From contig CANQTW010000006.1 of the NCBI GenBank assembly GCA_947626845.1, positions 39,361 to 103,360 of the forward strand: DNA of 64,000 bases, written 5' to 3'. Position 1 is the stretch's first letter. Each line of letters begins with the position of its first letter. Made by a program: the position numbers and the translations under genes. Of this stretch, positions 39,697 through 47,417 are shown in pieces. The notes under the pieces were generated by a model. It saw nothing but the letters and a program-made list of their open reading frames with translations, was not told the DNA's origin and searched no databases. The DNA is from an uncultured Oscillospiraceae bacterium (GTDB lineage: Bacteria; Bacillota; Clostridia; Oscillospirales; Oscillospiraceae).

Positions 39697-40212
39697 ATGA
39701 CGGAGCTGACGATCCGAGACGCGGTGGAAGGGGATATCCCCAAGCTGATCAGGCTGTACGATTTGGCCAGGAGCTCCATGAAGGCCATGGGGACCGACCA
39801 GTGGCAGGACGGCTCCCCCAACGGGGAGACGGCGCTGGAGGACATCCGCCTCGGCATCTCCAGAGTGGTGGAGCGGAACGGCCTTGTCATCGCCACAGCG
39901 GCGGTGTATGTGGGGCATGAACCCACCTACGATACGATCTACGACGGCGACTGGTCATCTGACGCCCGGACCTACGGCATCATCCACCGCATCGCCATTG
40001 ACCCGGAGAGCAAACGCCAGGGAGTCGGCTCCTTTATGATGGAGTACTGCGCCGGCATCACCCTGGCCGCCGGACTTTCCGTCCTGCGATGCGACACCCA
40101 CGCCGGAAACGCCCCCATGCGGGCCGCACTGGAGAAAAACGGCTACGTTTACCGAGGCGTCATCCGCCTGCGCTCCGGCGCCGAGCGGGTGGCTTACGAA
40201 AAGCTTATATGA
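39697..40212 (+). CDS. GNAT family N-acetyltransferase
   Basis: The 171-residue protein has a GNAT fold: TIRDAVEGDIPKLIRLYDLA at the start, a hydrophobic strand VIATAAVYVGHEP, GIIHRIAIDPESKRQGVGSF (motif A with the RxGxG-type acetyl-CoA loop), EYCAGITLAAGLSVLRCDTH and the ending AALEKNGYVYRGVIRLRSG with the typical NGY and beta-strand. It should transfer an acetyl group from acetyl-CoA to an unknown amine. The start is fixed by AAAAAGGAGGCGCGGAT. It is divergent from the YczE-like gene and ends in a terminator. Confidence 0.85.
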   Translation: MTELTIRDAVEGDIPKLIRLYDLARSSMKAMGTDQWQDGSPNGETALEDIRLGISRVVERNGLVIATAAVYVGHEPTYDTIYDGDWSSDARTYGIIHRIAIDPESKRQGVGSFMMEYCAGITLAAGLSVLRCDTHAGNAPMRAALEKNGYVYRGVIRLRSGAERVAYEKLI

Positions 40213-40218
40213 TCGATT

Positions 40219-40245
40219 CCCGGCAATCCGCCGGGATGTTTTTTT
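40219..40245 (+). terminator. intrinsic terminator of the GNAT gene
   Basis: CCCGGC, AATCC and GCCGGG are followed by ATG and a run of seven T, six bases after the stop codon. Confidence 0.85.
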
Positions 40246-40294
40246 GCCCTTTTCGGCCTCTGAAATATTTTTTTGAAAAAATGAAAATTCCCTA

Positions 40295-40360
40295 TTGACA
40301 AATAACCGTATTACTCATATAATACGGTTAGATGAACCGTATTAGTCAAGTGATACGGTT
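40295..40360 (+). promoter_or_regulatory. promoter with two palindromic operators of the GntR operon
   Basis: TTGACA (40295-40300) and TATAAT (40318-40323) are exactly consensus with a 17-base spacer. Overlapping the -10 is a perfect inverted repeat, AACCGTATTA/TAATACGGTT, with a 6-base spacer (40304-40329). A second copy with the same spacing follows at 40335-40360 (AACCGTATTA/TGATACGGTT, one mismatch). Two bound dimers would block RNA polymerase, so the GntR protein is probably autorepressed. Confidence 0.8.
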
Positions 40361-40379
40361 TAAGAAAGGAGGCGGTGAC

Positions 40380-40787
40380 ATGGTCAGCTTTGCGGGATTT
40401 CCCCCGGAGGGGGAGGGGCCTATCTATCTCAGGATCGTCCGCTTCATCCGGGCGGGGGTGGCGGCGGGCGCCATTGTGGACGGGGACGAGATGCCCTCCC
40501 GGCGGGTGGTGTCGGCCACGCTGGGGGTCAATCCCAACACCGTACAGAAGGCCTACCGGATGCTGGAGGAGGAGGGGCTGATGGTGTCCCGGTCCGGGGC
40601 CAAGAGCTTCGCGGTGGTGACGCCGGAGAGCGTGGAGGCCGCCAGGGCGCGGCTCCAGGCCGAGGAGATCGGGCGGGTCGTCTCGGCGCTGAGAAGGAGC
40701 GGCATGGAAAAAGACGACGCGATGGCGCTTTTGTCCCGCCTCTGGGATGAGGATGAGCAGGCGGAAGAAAGGGGAGAGAGCGAATGA
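40380..40787 (+). CDS. GntR family transcriptional regulator (YtrA-like)
   Basis: The 135-residue protein has the GntR winged helix: IYLRIVRFIRAGVAAGAI, DEMPSRRVVSATLGVNPNTV, then QKAYRMLEEEGLMVSRSG. The rest is a short helical tail instead of an effector-binding domain, which is the YtrA subfamily arrangement. YtrA proteins sense cell-wall stress or other signals and repress the ABC transporter operon that they head; here the next five genes form such an operon and the promoter carries two matching palindromes. The start ATG at 40380 is set by AAAGGAGGCGGTGAC; a start at 40332 would fall inside the second operator. Confidence 0.9.
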   Translation: MVSFAGFPPEGEGPIYLRIVRFIRAGVAAGAIVDGDEMPSRRVVSATLGVNPNTVQKAYRMLEEEGLMVSRSGAKSFAVVTPESVEAARARLQAEEIGRVVSALRRSGMEKDDAMALLSRLWDEDEQAEERGESE

Positions 40788-41515
40788 AAAGAAGATTATC
40801 GATCCCGGCGCTGTGGGTGCGGATGACCCTTTGGGGCGCGGCGGGGATCGTGGCGGTGATGATGATCGCGGCGCTGCTTCTCTATCGCGACGGGTTTTCC
40901 CAGGTGCCGCGGGAGGCGGCTGGGCTTACCGGCAAGGAGATCGCCACCTTTGCCGAGCTGACGGATAAGACCGGTATCTATTATGTGTTCCTGGCGGCGC
41001 GGCTTCTGATGCCCCTGTGGCTTCTTTTCGCCTGCCGGACGAGGGGGGCCACCATGGACCGTCTGGCGGTGTCGGAGCTGGAGACCGCCGCGTGGTACGC
41101 GCTCACGGTATTCGGCTGGCTCATGATCCTGCTGGCCGCCCAGCTGGGCACAGTGCTCATCGCCTTTGGCATGTTCAAAAACACCGTGATTCCCAACGCC
41201 CTGAGCGGCCAGTCCCTGGCCATCGCCTTTTATGACAGCAAGGCGCTCCACGGCCTTCTGCCCCTGTCCGACTGGCTGGCGGGCGCGGCCTCTGTCCTGC
41301 TGACGGCGGGCCTGGCCGTATCCCTGGCGGTGGACGCGGATACCAAGCGCGACGGCGGCTTCCCGCTGGCGTCCCTGGCGCTGACAGCGGCATGGCTGCT
41401 GACCTTCGGCCTTTACGGCGGGACCGTTCACTGGGTCATCATGGGCGGCACAGTGATCGTGACGGCGATGCAGATCGTCACCCTGATCCGCTGTGCCAGG
41501 AGGGCCGCGCCATGA
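40784..41515 (+). CDS. ABC-transporter-associated membrane protein, 243 aa
   Basis: The protein has about six hydrophobic segments (WGAAGIVAVMMIAALLLY, FLAARLLMPLWLLFACR, WYALTVFGWLMILLAAQL, LAGAASVLLTAGLAVSLAV, LALTAAWLLTFGLYGG, GGTVIVTAMQIVTLI). It is coupled to the GntR gene by a four-base overlap and to the next by another. The operon place suggests a membrane partner of the ATPase encoded at 42511. No family name is assigned. Confidence 0.6.
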   Translation: MKRRLSIPALWVRMTLWGAAGIVAVMMIAALLLYRDGFSQVPREAAGLTGKEIATFAELTDKTGIYYVFLAARLLMPLWLLFACRTRGATMDRLAVSELETAAWYALTVFGWLMILLAAQLGTVLIAFGMFKNTVIPNALSGQSLAIAFYDSKALHGLLPLSDWLAGAASVLLTAGLAVSLAVDADTKRDGGFPLASLALTAAWLLTFGLYGGTVHWVIMGGTVIVTAMQIVTLIRCARRAAP

Positions 41516-42033
41516 CGAAAAAAAGGATCGCGCTGGAAAAGCTGGCCCCGGTGGGGGCCGACGCCCAAAAGCAGCTTCGCTGGACGGGAATCGCGCTGGC
41601 CGCGTCGGCCCTCTGGAGCCTGCGGGCGCTCTTTCGCGTCATCGGGGAGATGAAGACCCTGAAAGCCATCCTTGACCAGGGCGCTTCCGGCTTTGTGGCG
41701 CCTTATCCCAAGTATCTGGGTTCCGCCTTCTATGGATTTGCCCTCGTAAGCCTGGTGCTGGCGGGGGTGGCGGCGTGGAATTACGCCTCCTTCCGGCAGG
41801 GCGCCCGGACGGACTACCTGATGCGCCGCCTGCCGGACCGGTGGGAGTACCACCGGCGATGCCTGACGGTGCCGCTTTTGGGGATCGGGGCGTCTCTGTT
41901 GATCGCGCTGGCGCTGTGGGTCCTATACCGGGCGGTGTACTGGCACCTCTTCCGCGAGGCCACCGCCGGCGTGGAGGACCCCGCGCGGCTCATCATCCGG
42001 GGCGGCCAGGTCACATGGAGGGGGCTTTGGTGA
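41512..42033 (+). CDS. ABC-transporter-associated membrane protein, 173 aa
   Basis: A small protein with three hydrophobic segments (LRWTGIALAASALWSLRAL, GSAFYGFALVSLVLAGVAAW, TVPLLGIGASLLIALALWVLY). The N-terminus RIALEKLAPVGADAQKQLRW is similar to that of the next gene (MDWKRLAPEGVSAKKELVY), and the overall pattern is the same, so the two are tandem paralogues. The ATG overlaps the previous stop. I infer a role in forming or regulating the ABC complex. Confidence 0.6.
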   Translation: MTKKRIALEKLAPVGADAQKQLRWTGIALAASALWSLRALFRVIGEMKTLKAILDQGASGFVAPYPKYLGSAFYGFALVSLVLAGVAAWNYASFRQGARTDYLMRRLPDRWEYHRRCLTVPLLGIGASLLIALALWVLYRAVYWHLFREATAGVEDPARLIIRGGQVTWRGLW

Positions 42034-42518
42034 TGAAAAGGAAAATGGATTGGAAGCGCCTGGCCCCGGAGGGCGTCAGCGCCAAAAAGGAGCTGGTGTA
42101 TACCGGTATCGCCTTAACGGCTTCCGGCGTGTGGAGCCTGGGGACGCTGGGCCGTTTGGGGGACGAGTTCGATGCCCTGGCCCCCCAGGCCGCTCAAGGC
42201 AAGGCGGTGGCCCTGACGGGCTTTCAGGGGATACTAAGTACGGCCCTGTTCGGCTTTTATCTGACGGCCATTGCCATGGTGTTCCTGGCCATGTGGCACT
42301 ACGCGAGGATCAGAAAGGCCAAGGAGAAGGTGGAGGCTCCCCACGTGCGGGCGCTGGCTGTGCCGGTGCTGGGGGTGGTTTTGGCCCTGTGCCTCTCCCT
42401 GATCCTGACGCTCATTTATCACGGGCTTTTCCTGGAGAACCGGGGACGCCTGGAGGAGATATTCAACCGGGCCTACGGGGCCGGATACGCCGCAAACGGA
42501 GGTGTAAGCAATGCTTGA
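42033..42518 (+). CDS. ABC-transporter-associated membrane protein, 161 aa (paralogue of 41512)
   Basis: A 161-residue protein with three hydrophobic segments: TGIALTASGVWSLGTLG, TALFGFYLTAIAMVFLAMWH and ALAVPVLGVVLALCLSLILTL. It begins KRKMDWKRLAPEGVSAKKE, matching the paralogue at 41512. The ATG follows GGAGGGGGCTTTGGTG and its first base is the last base of the previous stop. The end overlaps the ATPase gene by eight bases. Confidence 0.6.
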   Translation: MKRKMDWKRLAPEGVSAKKELVYTGIALTASGVWSLGTLGRLGDEFDALAPQAAQGKAVALTGFQGILSTALFGFYLTAIAMVFLAMWHYARIRKAKEKVEAPHVRALAVPVLGVVLALCLSLILTLIYHGLFLENRGRLEEIFNRAYGAGYAANGGVSNA

Positions 42519-43263
42519 GCTGAAAAACGTGACAAAATCCTATGGTTGGACCAAGGCGCTGGACAAGGTGGACCTGACCGTCGGTCCTGGGGAGATCGTA
42601 GGCCTTTTCGGGGAGAACGGCGCCGGTAAGACCACGCTGATGAAGGCGATTTTGAACCTTGTGGGCTATTCCGGCCAGATCACCCTGGACGGGGAGCCGG
42701 TGAGCCGCAAAAATATCGAGCGGTTTTCCTTCGCCACCTGCGAGCACTCCTTTTTCCCCACGCTGACCCCCGACGGGCACAGGGATTTTTACAGAAACCA
42801 CTTTTCGACCTGGCGGGATAAGCGCTTTACGGCCCTGATGGACTTTTTTAAGCTCCCGAAGCTCAGATGCCTCAACAGCTATTCCACCGGCCAGAAGAAC
42901 CAGTTCGAGGCGATCCTGGCGCTCAGCCAGGGGGCGGACTATATCCTGATGGACGAACCCTTCGCCGGCAATGATGTTTTTAACCGAGAGGATTTTTACA
43001 AGGTTCTGCTGGGGATCCTGGAGCCCGACGAGACGGTGATCCTCTCTACGCATCTGCTGGAGGAGGTGGAGAACTTTGTCAGCCGTGCCGTGCTTATCAA
43101 AAAGGGCGCCATTGTGGGCGACGAGAGTATAAGCGATCTGGAGGACAGGGGCGAGAGCCTGATGGCCTTTGTGAAGCGCACCTACGGCTACCAGCCGGAC
43201 CGGGTGAGCCGCGCCCTGGACAGGCTCGCCGGGGAGGAAAGCGGAGAGGAGGGAACCAAATGA
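42511..43263 (+). CDS. ABC transporter ATP-binding protein (YtrB-like)
   Basis: A 250-residue ATPase with Walker A GLFGENGAGKTTLMKAILNL, the Q-loop region FATCEHSFFPTLTP, a signature-like segment LNSYSTGQKNQFEAILALSQ, Walker B GADYILMDEPFAGND and the switch His in VILSTHLLEEVENF. The signature motif reads STGQK instead of LSGGQ, which is common in the YtrB/BcrA-like group and points to a drug- or cell-wall-active ABC-2 type exporter. It stands in the middle of the GntR operon and overlaps the neighbours on both sides. Confidence 0.9.
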   Translation: MLELKNVTKSYGWTKALDKVDLTVGPGEIVGLFGENGAGKTTLMKAILNLVGYSGQITLDGEPVSRKNIERFSFATCEHSFFPTLTPDGHRDFYRNHFSTWRDKRFTALMDFFKLPKLRCLNSYSTGQKNQFEAILALSQGADYILMDEPFAGNDVFNREDFYKVLLGILEPDETVILSTHLLEEVENFVSRAVLIKKGAIVGDESISDLEDRGESLMAFVKRTYGYQPDRVSRALDRLAGEESGEEGTK

Positions 43264-44687
43264 AACAGCTTTGTCTGTTCGCTGTGATCTTTGTCCTGGC
43301 TGTAGCGCTGATCGCCGGCGTCACCGTCTCCCTCTTTGCCGCCCAGGAGCGGGTGGAGGTGAGGCAGGCCATTACGGGAGACCGGAAGGCCATGGAGGGC
43401 CTGAACGTGAGCTTTTTCTGCGAAAGCGACCTGCTGGGGTGGAATACCGCCTTTACCGTGGGCGGGGAGGCCGGTACGGAGTTCGCCTACAAGCCGAAAT
43501 GGGACCGGTACGATCCGTTCAACCGCAGGGAGGTTGAAATGGAACTGCTGTCCACCAGCCTCTCCTACGGGGGGAGCACGGGCCTGAACGTCTCCGCCGG
43601 CGGCGCCGTCTACGCGGTCAGCCCTGGTCGGGATATCCAGGGCCTGACGCGGGTGGCGTCCAGGACAGGGGCGGGGGAGACCCGACAGGAGGTCATGTCC
43701 CTTGCCGATTTTTACGGGTGGGCGTACTGGAACATGTCCACCAGATATTACTATTCTTCCTCCGGCGACAGCGCCGCGCAGACCCGGAAGCTGGCTGAGG
43801 TCTTCAAGGTCCGCTTCCCCGACGACGCCCAGGTGGAGGTCACCGTCACAAAGAATGAGGACGGCGGCGTCACGGAAATCACTACCCGCCCCGTGGGGGA
43901 CGCCGAGCCTGTCCTTGGCCCGGACGGGGAGCCGCTGCCCGACACTTTCTATATGGAACCCCCTCTCACCGTCTTCGCGCCAGGGGACGTGGGGGAGGCC
44001 GGCATATGGGTCTATCCCACGGTGAGGGACAAGGACGGGACGAACGTGGTGGAGTACCGAGACGGGCAGGGAATTTATTTCATCCCCAGAACAAACGGGA
44101 ACATCTTTGCCGATTACGGCGAACCCGCGCTTTTCTATCCCACGGAGGAGACGCCGGTGGAACTGCGCCTGTCCGCCGATGAAAAGCAGGTCCATTTCTA
44201 TTCCAACGTGGACGGCGTCCTCTGGCTGACGGTCCTGGACGCCGCGGAAGGCGCGGTCATCGACAGGTGGGAGGTCATGCCCTTTACCGGGGAGGAGCTT
44301 TTCTTCCAGAGGCCGAAGGATGCCATGCTCCTGGGCATGGATGGCGACGGGAATCTCTTCCTGACGGAGGAGAGCGGCGGCACGGCCCGCGTCGTGTTCA
44401 CCTCAAAGGTGGATCTGGACAGGGCGGTGGCGACGGCTGACGGCAGATCCGTGACCGTGCGGAATATGCTCAGGGCCTCGGAGATCGACTTTGCCTTTGA
44501 CGGGGAGAGGCTGGCCGTCGCCGACGGAGATTACGACTGCGCCGTTCTTATGGTGGACAAAACGGGCGTGGTCTGTACCGCCGCTTTTGACTTCAGCCCC
44601 CTCCGGGACGGCGCCATCTACGGCTACGGCAGCGGCATGATCCACCCGCTCTTATTCCAGCCGGCCATGCGTCTTCGCTTCGACTGA
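43260..44687 (+). CDS. membrane-anchored extracellular protein of the GntR/ABC operon, 475 aa
   Basis: The protein starts with one membrane segment (LFAVIFVLAVALIAGVTVSL), then a large soluble part with repeated beta-strands (GLNVSAGGAVYAVSPGRDI, VEVTVTKNEDGGVTEITTRP, DADEKQ-like motifs, VRNMLRASEIDFAFDGERLA), compatible with a beta-propeller or lectin-like fold. There is no enzymatic motif that I recognise. Translation overlaps the ATPase gene by four bases and a terminator follows 43 bases after the stop, so this is the last gene of the operon. It may sense a substrate or a cell-surface state. Confidence 0.65.
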   Translation: MKQLCLFAVIFVLAVALIAGVTVSLFAAQERVEVRQAITGDRKAMEGLNVSFFCESDLLGWNTAFTVGGEAGTEFAYKPKWDRYDPFNRREVEMELLSTSLSYGGSTGLNVSAGGAVYAVSPGRDIQGLTRVASRTGAGETRQEVMSLADFYGWAYWNMSTRYYYSSSGDSAAQTRKLAEVFKVRFPDDAQVEVTVTKNEDGGVTEITTRPVGDAEPVLGPDGEPLPDTFYMEPPLTVFAPGDVGEAGIWVYPTVRDKDGTNVVEYRDGQGIYFIPRTNGNIFADYGEPALFYPTEETPVELRLSADEKQVHFYSNVDGVLWLTVLDAAEGAVIDRWEVMPFTGEELFFQRPKDAMLLGMDGDGNLFLTEESGGTARVVFTSKVDLDRAVATADGRSVTVRNMLRASEIDFAFDGERLAVADGDYDCAVLMVDKTGVVCTAAFDFSPLRDGAIYGYGSGMIHPLLFQPAMRLRFD

Positions 44688-44730
44688 CGGAAAATGTCTC
44701 ACGCCGGACGTCCGGCTGAACTGAATCTGA

Positions 44731-44762
44731 GCCGCTCTCCTAACGGGAGGGCGGCATCTTTT
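44731..44762 (+). terminator. terminator of the GntR operon
   Basis: GCCGCTCTCC, TAAC and GGGAGGGCGGC form a stem followed by ATCTTTTG. A perfect 14-base palindrome GCCGGACGTCCGGC lies just upstream at 44703-44716. Confidence 0.7.
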
Positions 44763-44866
44763 GTGCCCTGGGGGGAGAAGAACCACAGAATGTGGTGGAT
44801 TTGCACAATTTTGGACAGGGGCTTTTGACTAAAATCACGAAATTGACGATTCTATTAAAAAACGAC

Positions 44867-44924
44867 TTGTCATAAGGAAGAGGATAGGGTATTATTACTA
44901 TGTAGGTTCTGGAAACGTTTTCAA
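44867..44924 (+). promoter_or_regulatory. promoter and LacI/CcpA-type operator of the sugar-binding protein gene
   Basis: TTGTCA (44867-44872), 17 bases and TATTAT (44890-44895) are followed at 44910-44924 by TGGAAACGTTTTCAA. This palindrome with central CG fits the LacI-family operator and a cre site with one mismatch. Placed near the transcription start, it should block initiation. The LacI gene at 46387 or CcpA is the candidate ligand. Confidence 0.7.
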
Positions 44925-44948
44925 CCTGCTTGCCGGAGGAGGGAAAAC

Positions 44949-46214
44949 ATGAAGAAGGGACTATCGCTTATATTGTGTACGGTTTTTGCGCTGACACTTC
45001 TTGCCGGCTGCTCCGGGGATAAGAAAGGGTCTGTCTATTGGCTCAACTCCATGCCGGAGCATGACGGGACCCTGCAAGACCTTGCCTCGATGTACGAGCA
45101 GGAGACCGGCGTTCAGGTAAAGGTGGTGGCCGCCTCGGAGGGGACCTATGAGTCCATGCTGAAAAGCGAGTTGAAAAAGGACAGGCCGCCGACGATATTT
45201 GCCATGAACGACGTGGTGGCGATGGACAATTTCTCCGAATACGCCCTGGATTTGACCGGCACCGCCGTGGCGGGGGAGATGACCACCGGCGAATTTAACC
45301 TGCGGGACGGGTCGGGAAGGCTGGTGGCGTTGGGATGCGGGTATGAGTGTTGCGGCATTATCGTCAATACGGCCCTTTTGGAGAAGGCCGGGTATACTCT
45401 TGCGGATATCCGGGGGTTCCTGCTCCTGAAAAAGGCGGTAGAGGACATCCACGCCCGCGCGCTTGAGCTTGGCTTTGACGCTTTTACCTCCAACGACCTG
45501 ACAGCAGGCTCCGCGGACCGCTTCACCGCGCAGATGATGAACGTGGAGTACTGGTACGAGCAGGTGGCCTCCCGGACCAGATGGGTCAGGACGCCGGCCA
45601 CCATCACCGGAGGGTATGTGGAGAATTTCCGGCAGCTTTTTGATCTGGCCGTCAACAACTCCACCGTCCCGCCCGCTGAGCTTGCCGCCGGAGGACACGA
45701 CGCCAGAGCGGAGTTCAACGCCGGTAAGGCGGTGTTCTATTTTGGCGGCTCCGGGGAGTACCCGTATATCTCCGGTTCCGTGCCGGAAGCGGCTATGATC
45801 CCCTATTACTGCGGTATCGGCGGGGAGGAGAAGGCCGGCCTTGTCTGCGGCGTTGACGCCCGTCTGGCCGTCAACGGCAATGCCGCCGAGGCGGACCGCC
45901 AGGCGACGCTGGACTTTTTGTACTGGTGCGTCACCGATCCGGAGGCCAGCGCGCTGTTGGTGGGTATCTGGGGCGTCATGCCCTTTAAAAACGCCGCGCC
46001 CTCCGCCAACGGCTTCCTTCGGGACGCGGAGAGCCTTGCCGCGTCGGGCTGTACCGTGATGAATATGGCCTCCCGTCTCCAGCCCAGGCCGGAGGAATAC
46101 CGCGCCGCCATAGCCGCCGCCCTGGGACAGTATGCCGCCGCCCCCTCGGAGGAGACCTGGGAGAGCGTGCGGAACGCCATTGTGGACGGGTGGGCCGTCA
46201 ACGCGGCCAGGTAA
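44949..46214 (+). CDS. extracellular sugar-binding lipoprotein of an ABC transporter (family 1)
   Basis: A 421-residue solute-binding protein with a lipoprotein signal (LILCTVFALTLLAGC, lipobox LAGC). The fold is that of maltose-type family 1 binding proteins: SVYWLNSMPEHDGTLQDLA, YEQETGVQVKVVAASEGTYE, TIFAMNDVVAMDNFSEYALD, GCGYECCGIIVNTALLEKAG, KAVFYFGGSGEYPYI, and AGLVCGVDARLAVNG near the end. The sugar is unknown; malQ in the same block makes maltodextrins plausible. No permease gene is present in this window, so the permease must be elsewhere or lost. Confidence 0.85.
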   Translation: MKKGLSLILCTVFALTLLAGCSGDKKGSVYWLNSMPEHDGTLQDLASMYEQETGVQVKVVAASEGTYESMLKSELKKDRPPTIFAMNDVVAMDNFSEYALDLTGTAVAGEMTTGEFNLRDGSGRLVALGCGYECCGIIVNTALLEKAGYTLADIRGFLLLKKAVEDIHARALELGFDAFTSNDLTAGSADRFTAQMMNVEYWYEQVASRTRWVRTPATITGGYVENFRQLFDLAVNNSTVPPAELAAGGHDARAEFNAGKAVFYFGGSGEYPYISGSVPEAAMIPYYCGIGGEEKAGLVCGVDARLAVNGNAAEADRQATLDFLYWCVTDPEASALLVGIWGVMPFKNAAPSANGFLRDAESLAASGCTVMNMASRLQPRPEEYRAAIAAALGQYAAAPSEETWESVRNAIVDGWAVNAAR

Positions 46215-46317
46215 CGTCGTCGCGGAAGCCGCTTAACCTCGCCCTCCAAGTATTCGGGCTCAGGCGCGGGCTTCGCTCCTCCTCTCCCCACCGGGCAACA
46301 GCTTGGCGGGGGCCCCG
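46215..46317. repeat. R3 repeat, solo copy
   Basis: About 103 bases after the binding-protein stop match, reversed, the R3 insert at 7844-7952 (CGTCGTCGCGGAAGCCGC, GGGCTCAGGCGCGGGCTT, CTCCTCCTCTCCCCACCG). The middle block ATTCGG differs. It is between the binding protein and the LacI gene, with no clear terminator, and may form an internal hairpin set. Confidence 0.75.
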
Positions 46318-46386
46318 AAAAGCGTAATATCAACATCAACTCCGCCTCCCCGGAGGCGGGAACGAGAGGATCAGGTGATTTGAGCT

Positions 46387-47394
46387 TTGACCATCAAGGA
46401 CATTGCCCGTCAGTCGGGTTACGGCGTGACGACGGTTTCCCGCGTTCTCAACAATCAGCCGAATGTCTCTGAGAAGGCCAGGGAAAAGATACTTGAGGTG
46501 GTCCGCCGCACAGGCTTCCGCCTTAATTCCAACGCCAAGCGTTTGAAACAGCAGTCAAATTCCGGCATCGCGGTGGTGGTAAAGGGAACCAACAACATGC
46601 TTTTCCCCTCCATCCTCCAGCGGGTGCAGAGCCGGCTTTTGGATACCGGCTGGGCCTGCCTTATCAACTATATCGACGAGTCCTCCGACGAGGTGGAGGA
46701 GGCCGCCAGAATCTGTACCGAGATGCATCCCCTTGGTCTGCTCTTCCTGGGCGGCGGCATAGAGAATTTTCGCCAGGGCTTCGCCGCCATTCCCGTTCCG
46801 GGCGTCCTGATGACGGCCTCGGCCAAGGGGCTGGGGTTCGACTCCCTCTCCAGCGTCTCCACCGACGACACCTACGCCGCCGAGTGCGTTATTGAGCATC
46901 TGCTTGCCCTGGGACACAGGAGGATCGCCATTCTGAGCGGCTGGACGGGGGATGAGAGCAATCCCGTGGGATTACGATGCCGGGGGTGCCTCAACACCTT
47001 TGAGCGCCGGGGTGTCCCCTTTGACGCCGGATGCCAGCTGGTCACCTCCCGCTTCTCCCTGTCCGGCAGTTATGAGGCCATGTGCCGCCTGCTGGACGCG
47101 ATGCCGGACCTGACCGCCGTGTTTGCCGCCGCGGACGTGATGGCTATCGGCGCCATCCGCGCCATCCGCGACAGGGGACTTCGAGTCCCGGAGGATGTCT
47201 CCGTGGTGGGCTTTGATGGGGTGGAGCTGGGCAGCTATTTGACGCCGAAGCTGTGTACGGTCCGCCAGGACGGCGAGGGCATCGCCGACAGGAGCGTGGC
47301 GCTTTTGATGGACGCCATATGCGAAGGAGCGCCCGCGTCCCATGAGCTTGTGCCTTTCCACTTTACGCCGGGGGAGAGCGTCAGACGGCTTTAG
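46387..47394 (+). CDS. LacI family transcriptional regulator
   Basis: The 335-residue protein has the LacI DNA-binding head IKDIARQSGYGVTTVSRVLN, followed by NQPNVSEKAREKILEVVRRT and the hinge, and the periplasmic-binding-protein-like core: SGIAVVVKGTNNMLFPSILQ, VSTDDTYAAECVIEHLLALG, HRRIAILSGWTGDESNPVG, VFAAADVMAIGAIRAIRDRG and VSVVGFDGVELGSYLTPKL. It starts with TTG after AGGTGATTTGAGC. The operator at 44910 in front of the sugar-binding gene is the natural target. The effector is unknown but probably a sugar. Confidence 0.9.
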   Translation: MTIKDIARQSGYGVTTVSRVLNNQPNVSEKAREKILEVVRRTGFRLNSNAKRLKQQSNSGIAVVVKGTNNMLFPSILQRVQSRLLDTGWACLINYIDESSDEVEEAARICTEMHPLGLLFLGGGIENFRQGFAAIPVPGVLMTASAKGLGFDSLSSVSTDDTYAAECVIEHLLALGHRRIAILSGWTGDESNPVGLRCRGCLNTFERRGVPFDAGCQLVTSRFSLSGSYEAMCRLLDAMPDLTAVFAAADVMAIGAIRAIRDRGLRVPEDVSVVGFDGVELGSYLTPKLCTVRQDGEGIADRSVALLMDAICEGAPASHELVPFHFTPGESVRRL

Positions 47395-47417
47395 GTTTAT
47401 TCAAGGAGGAATCTATC

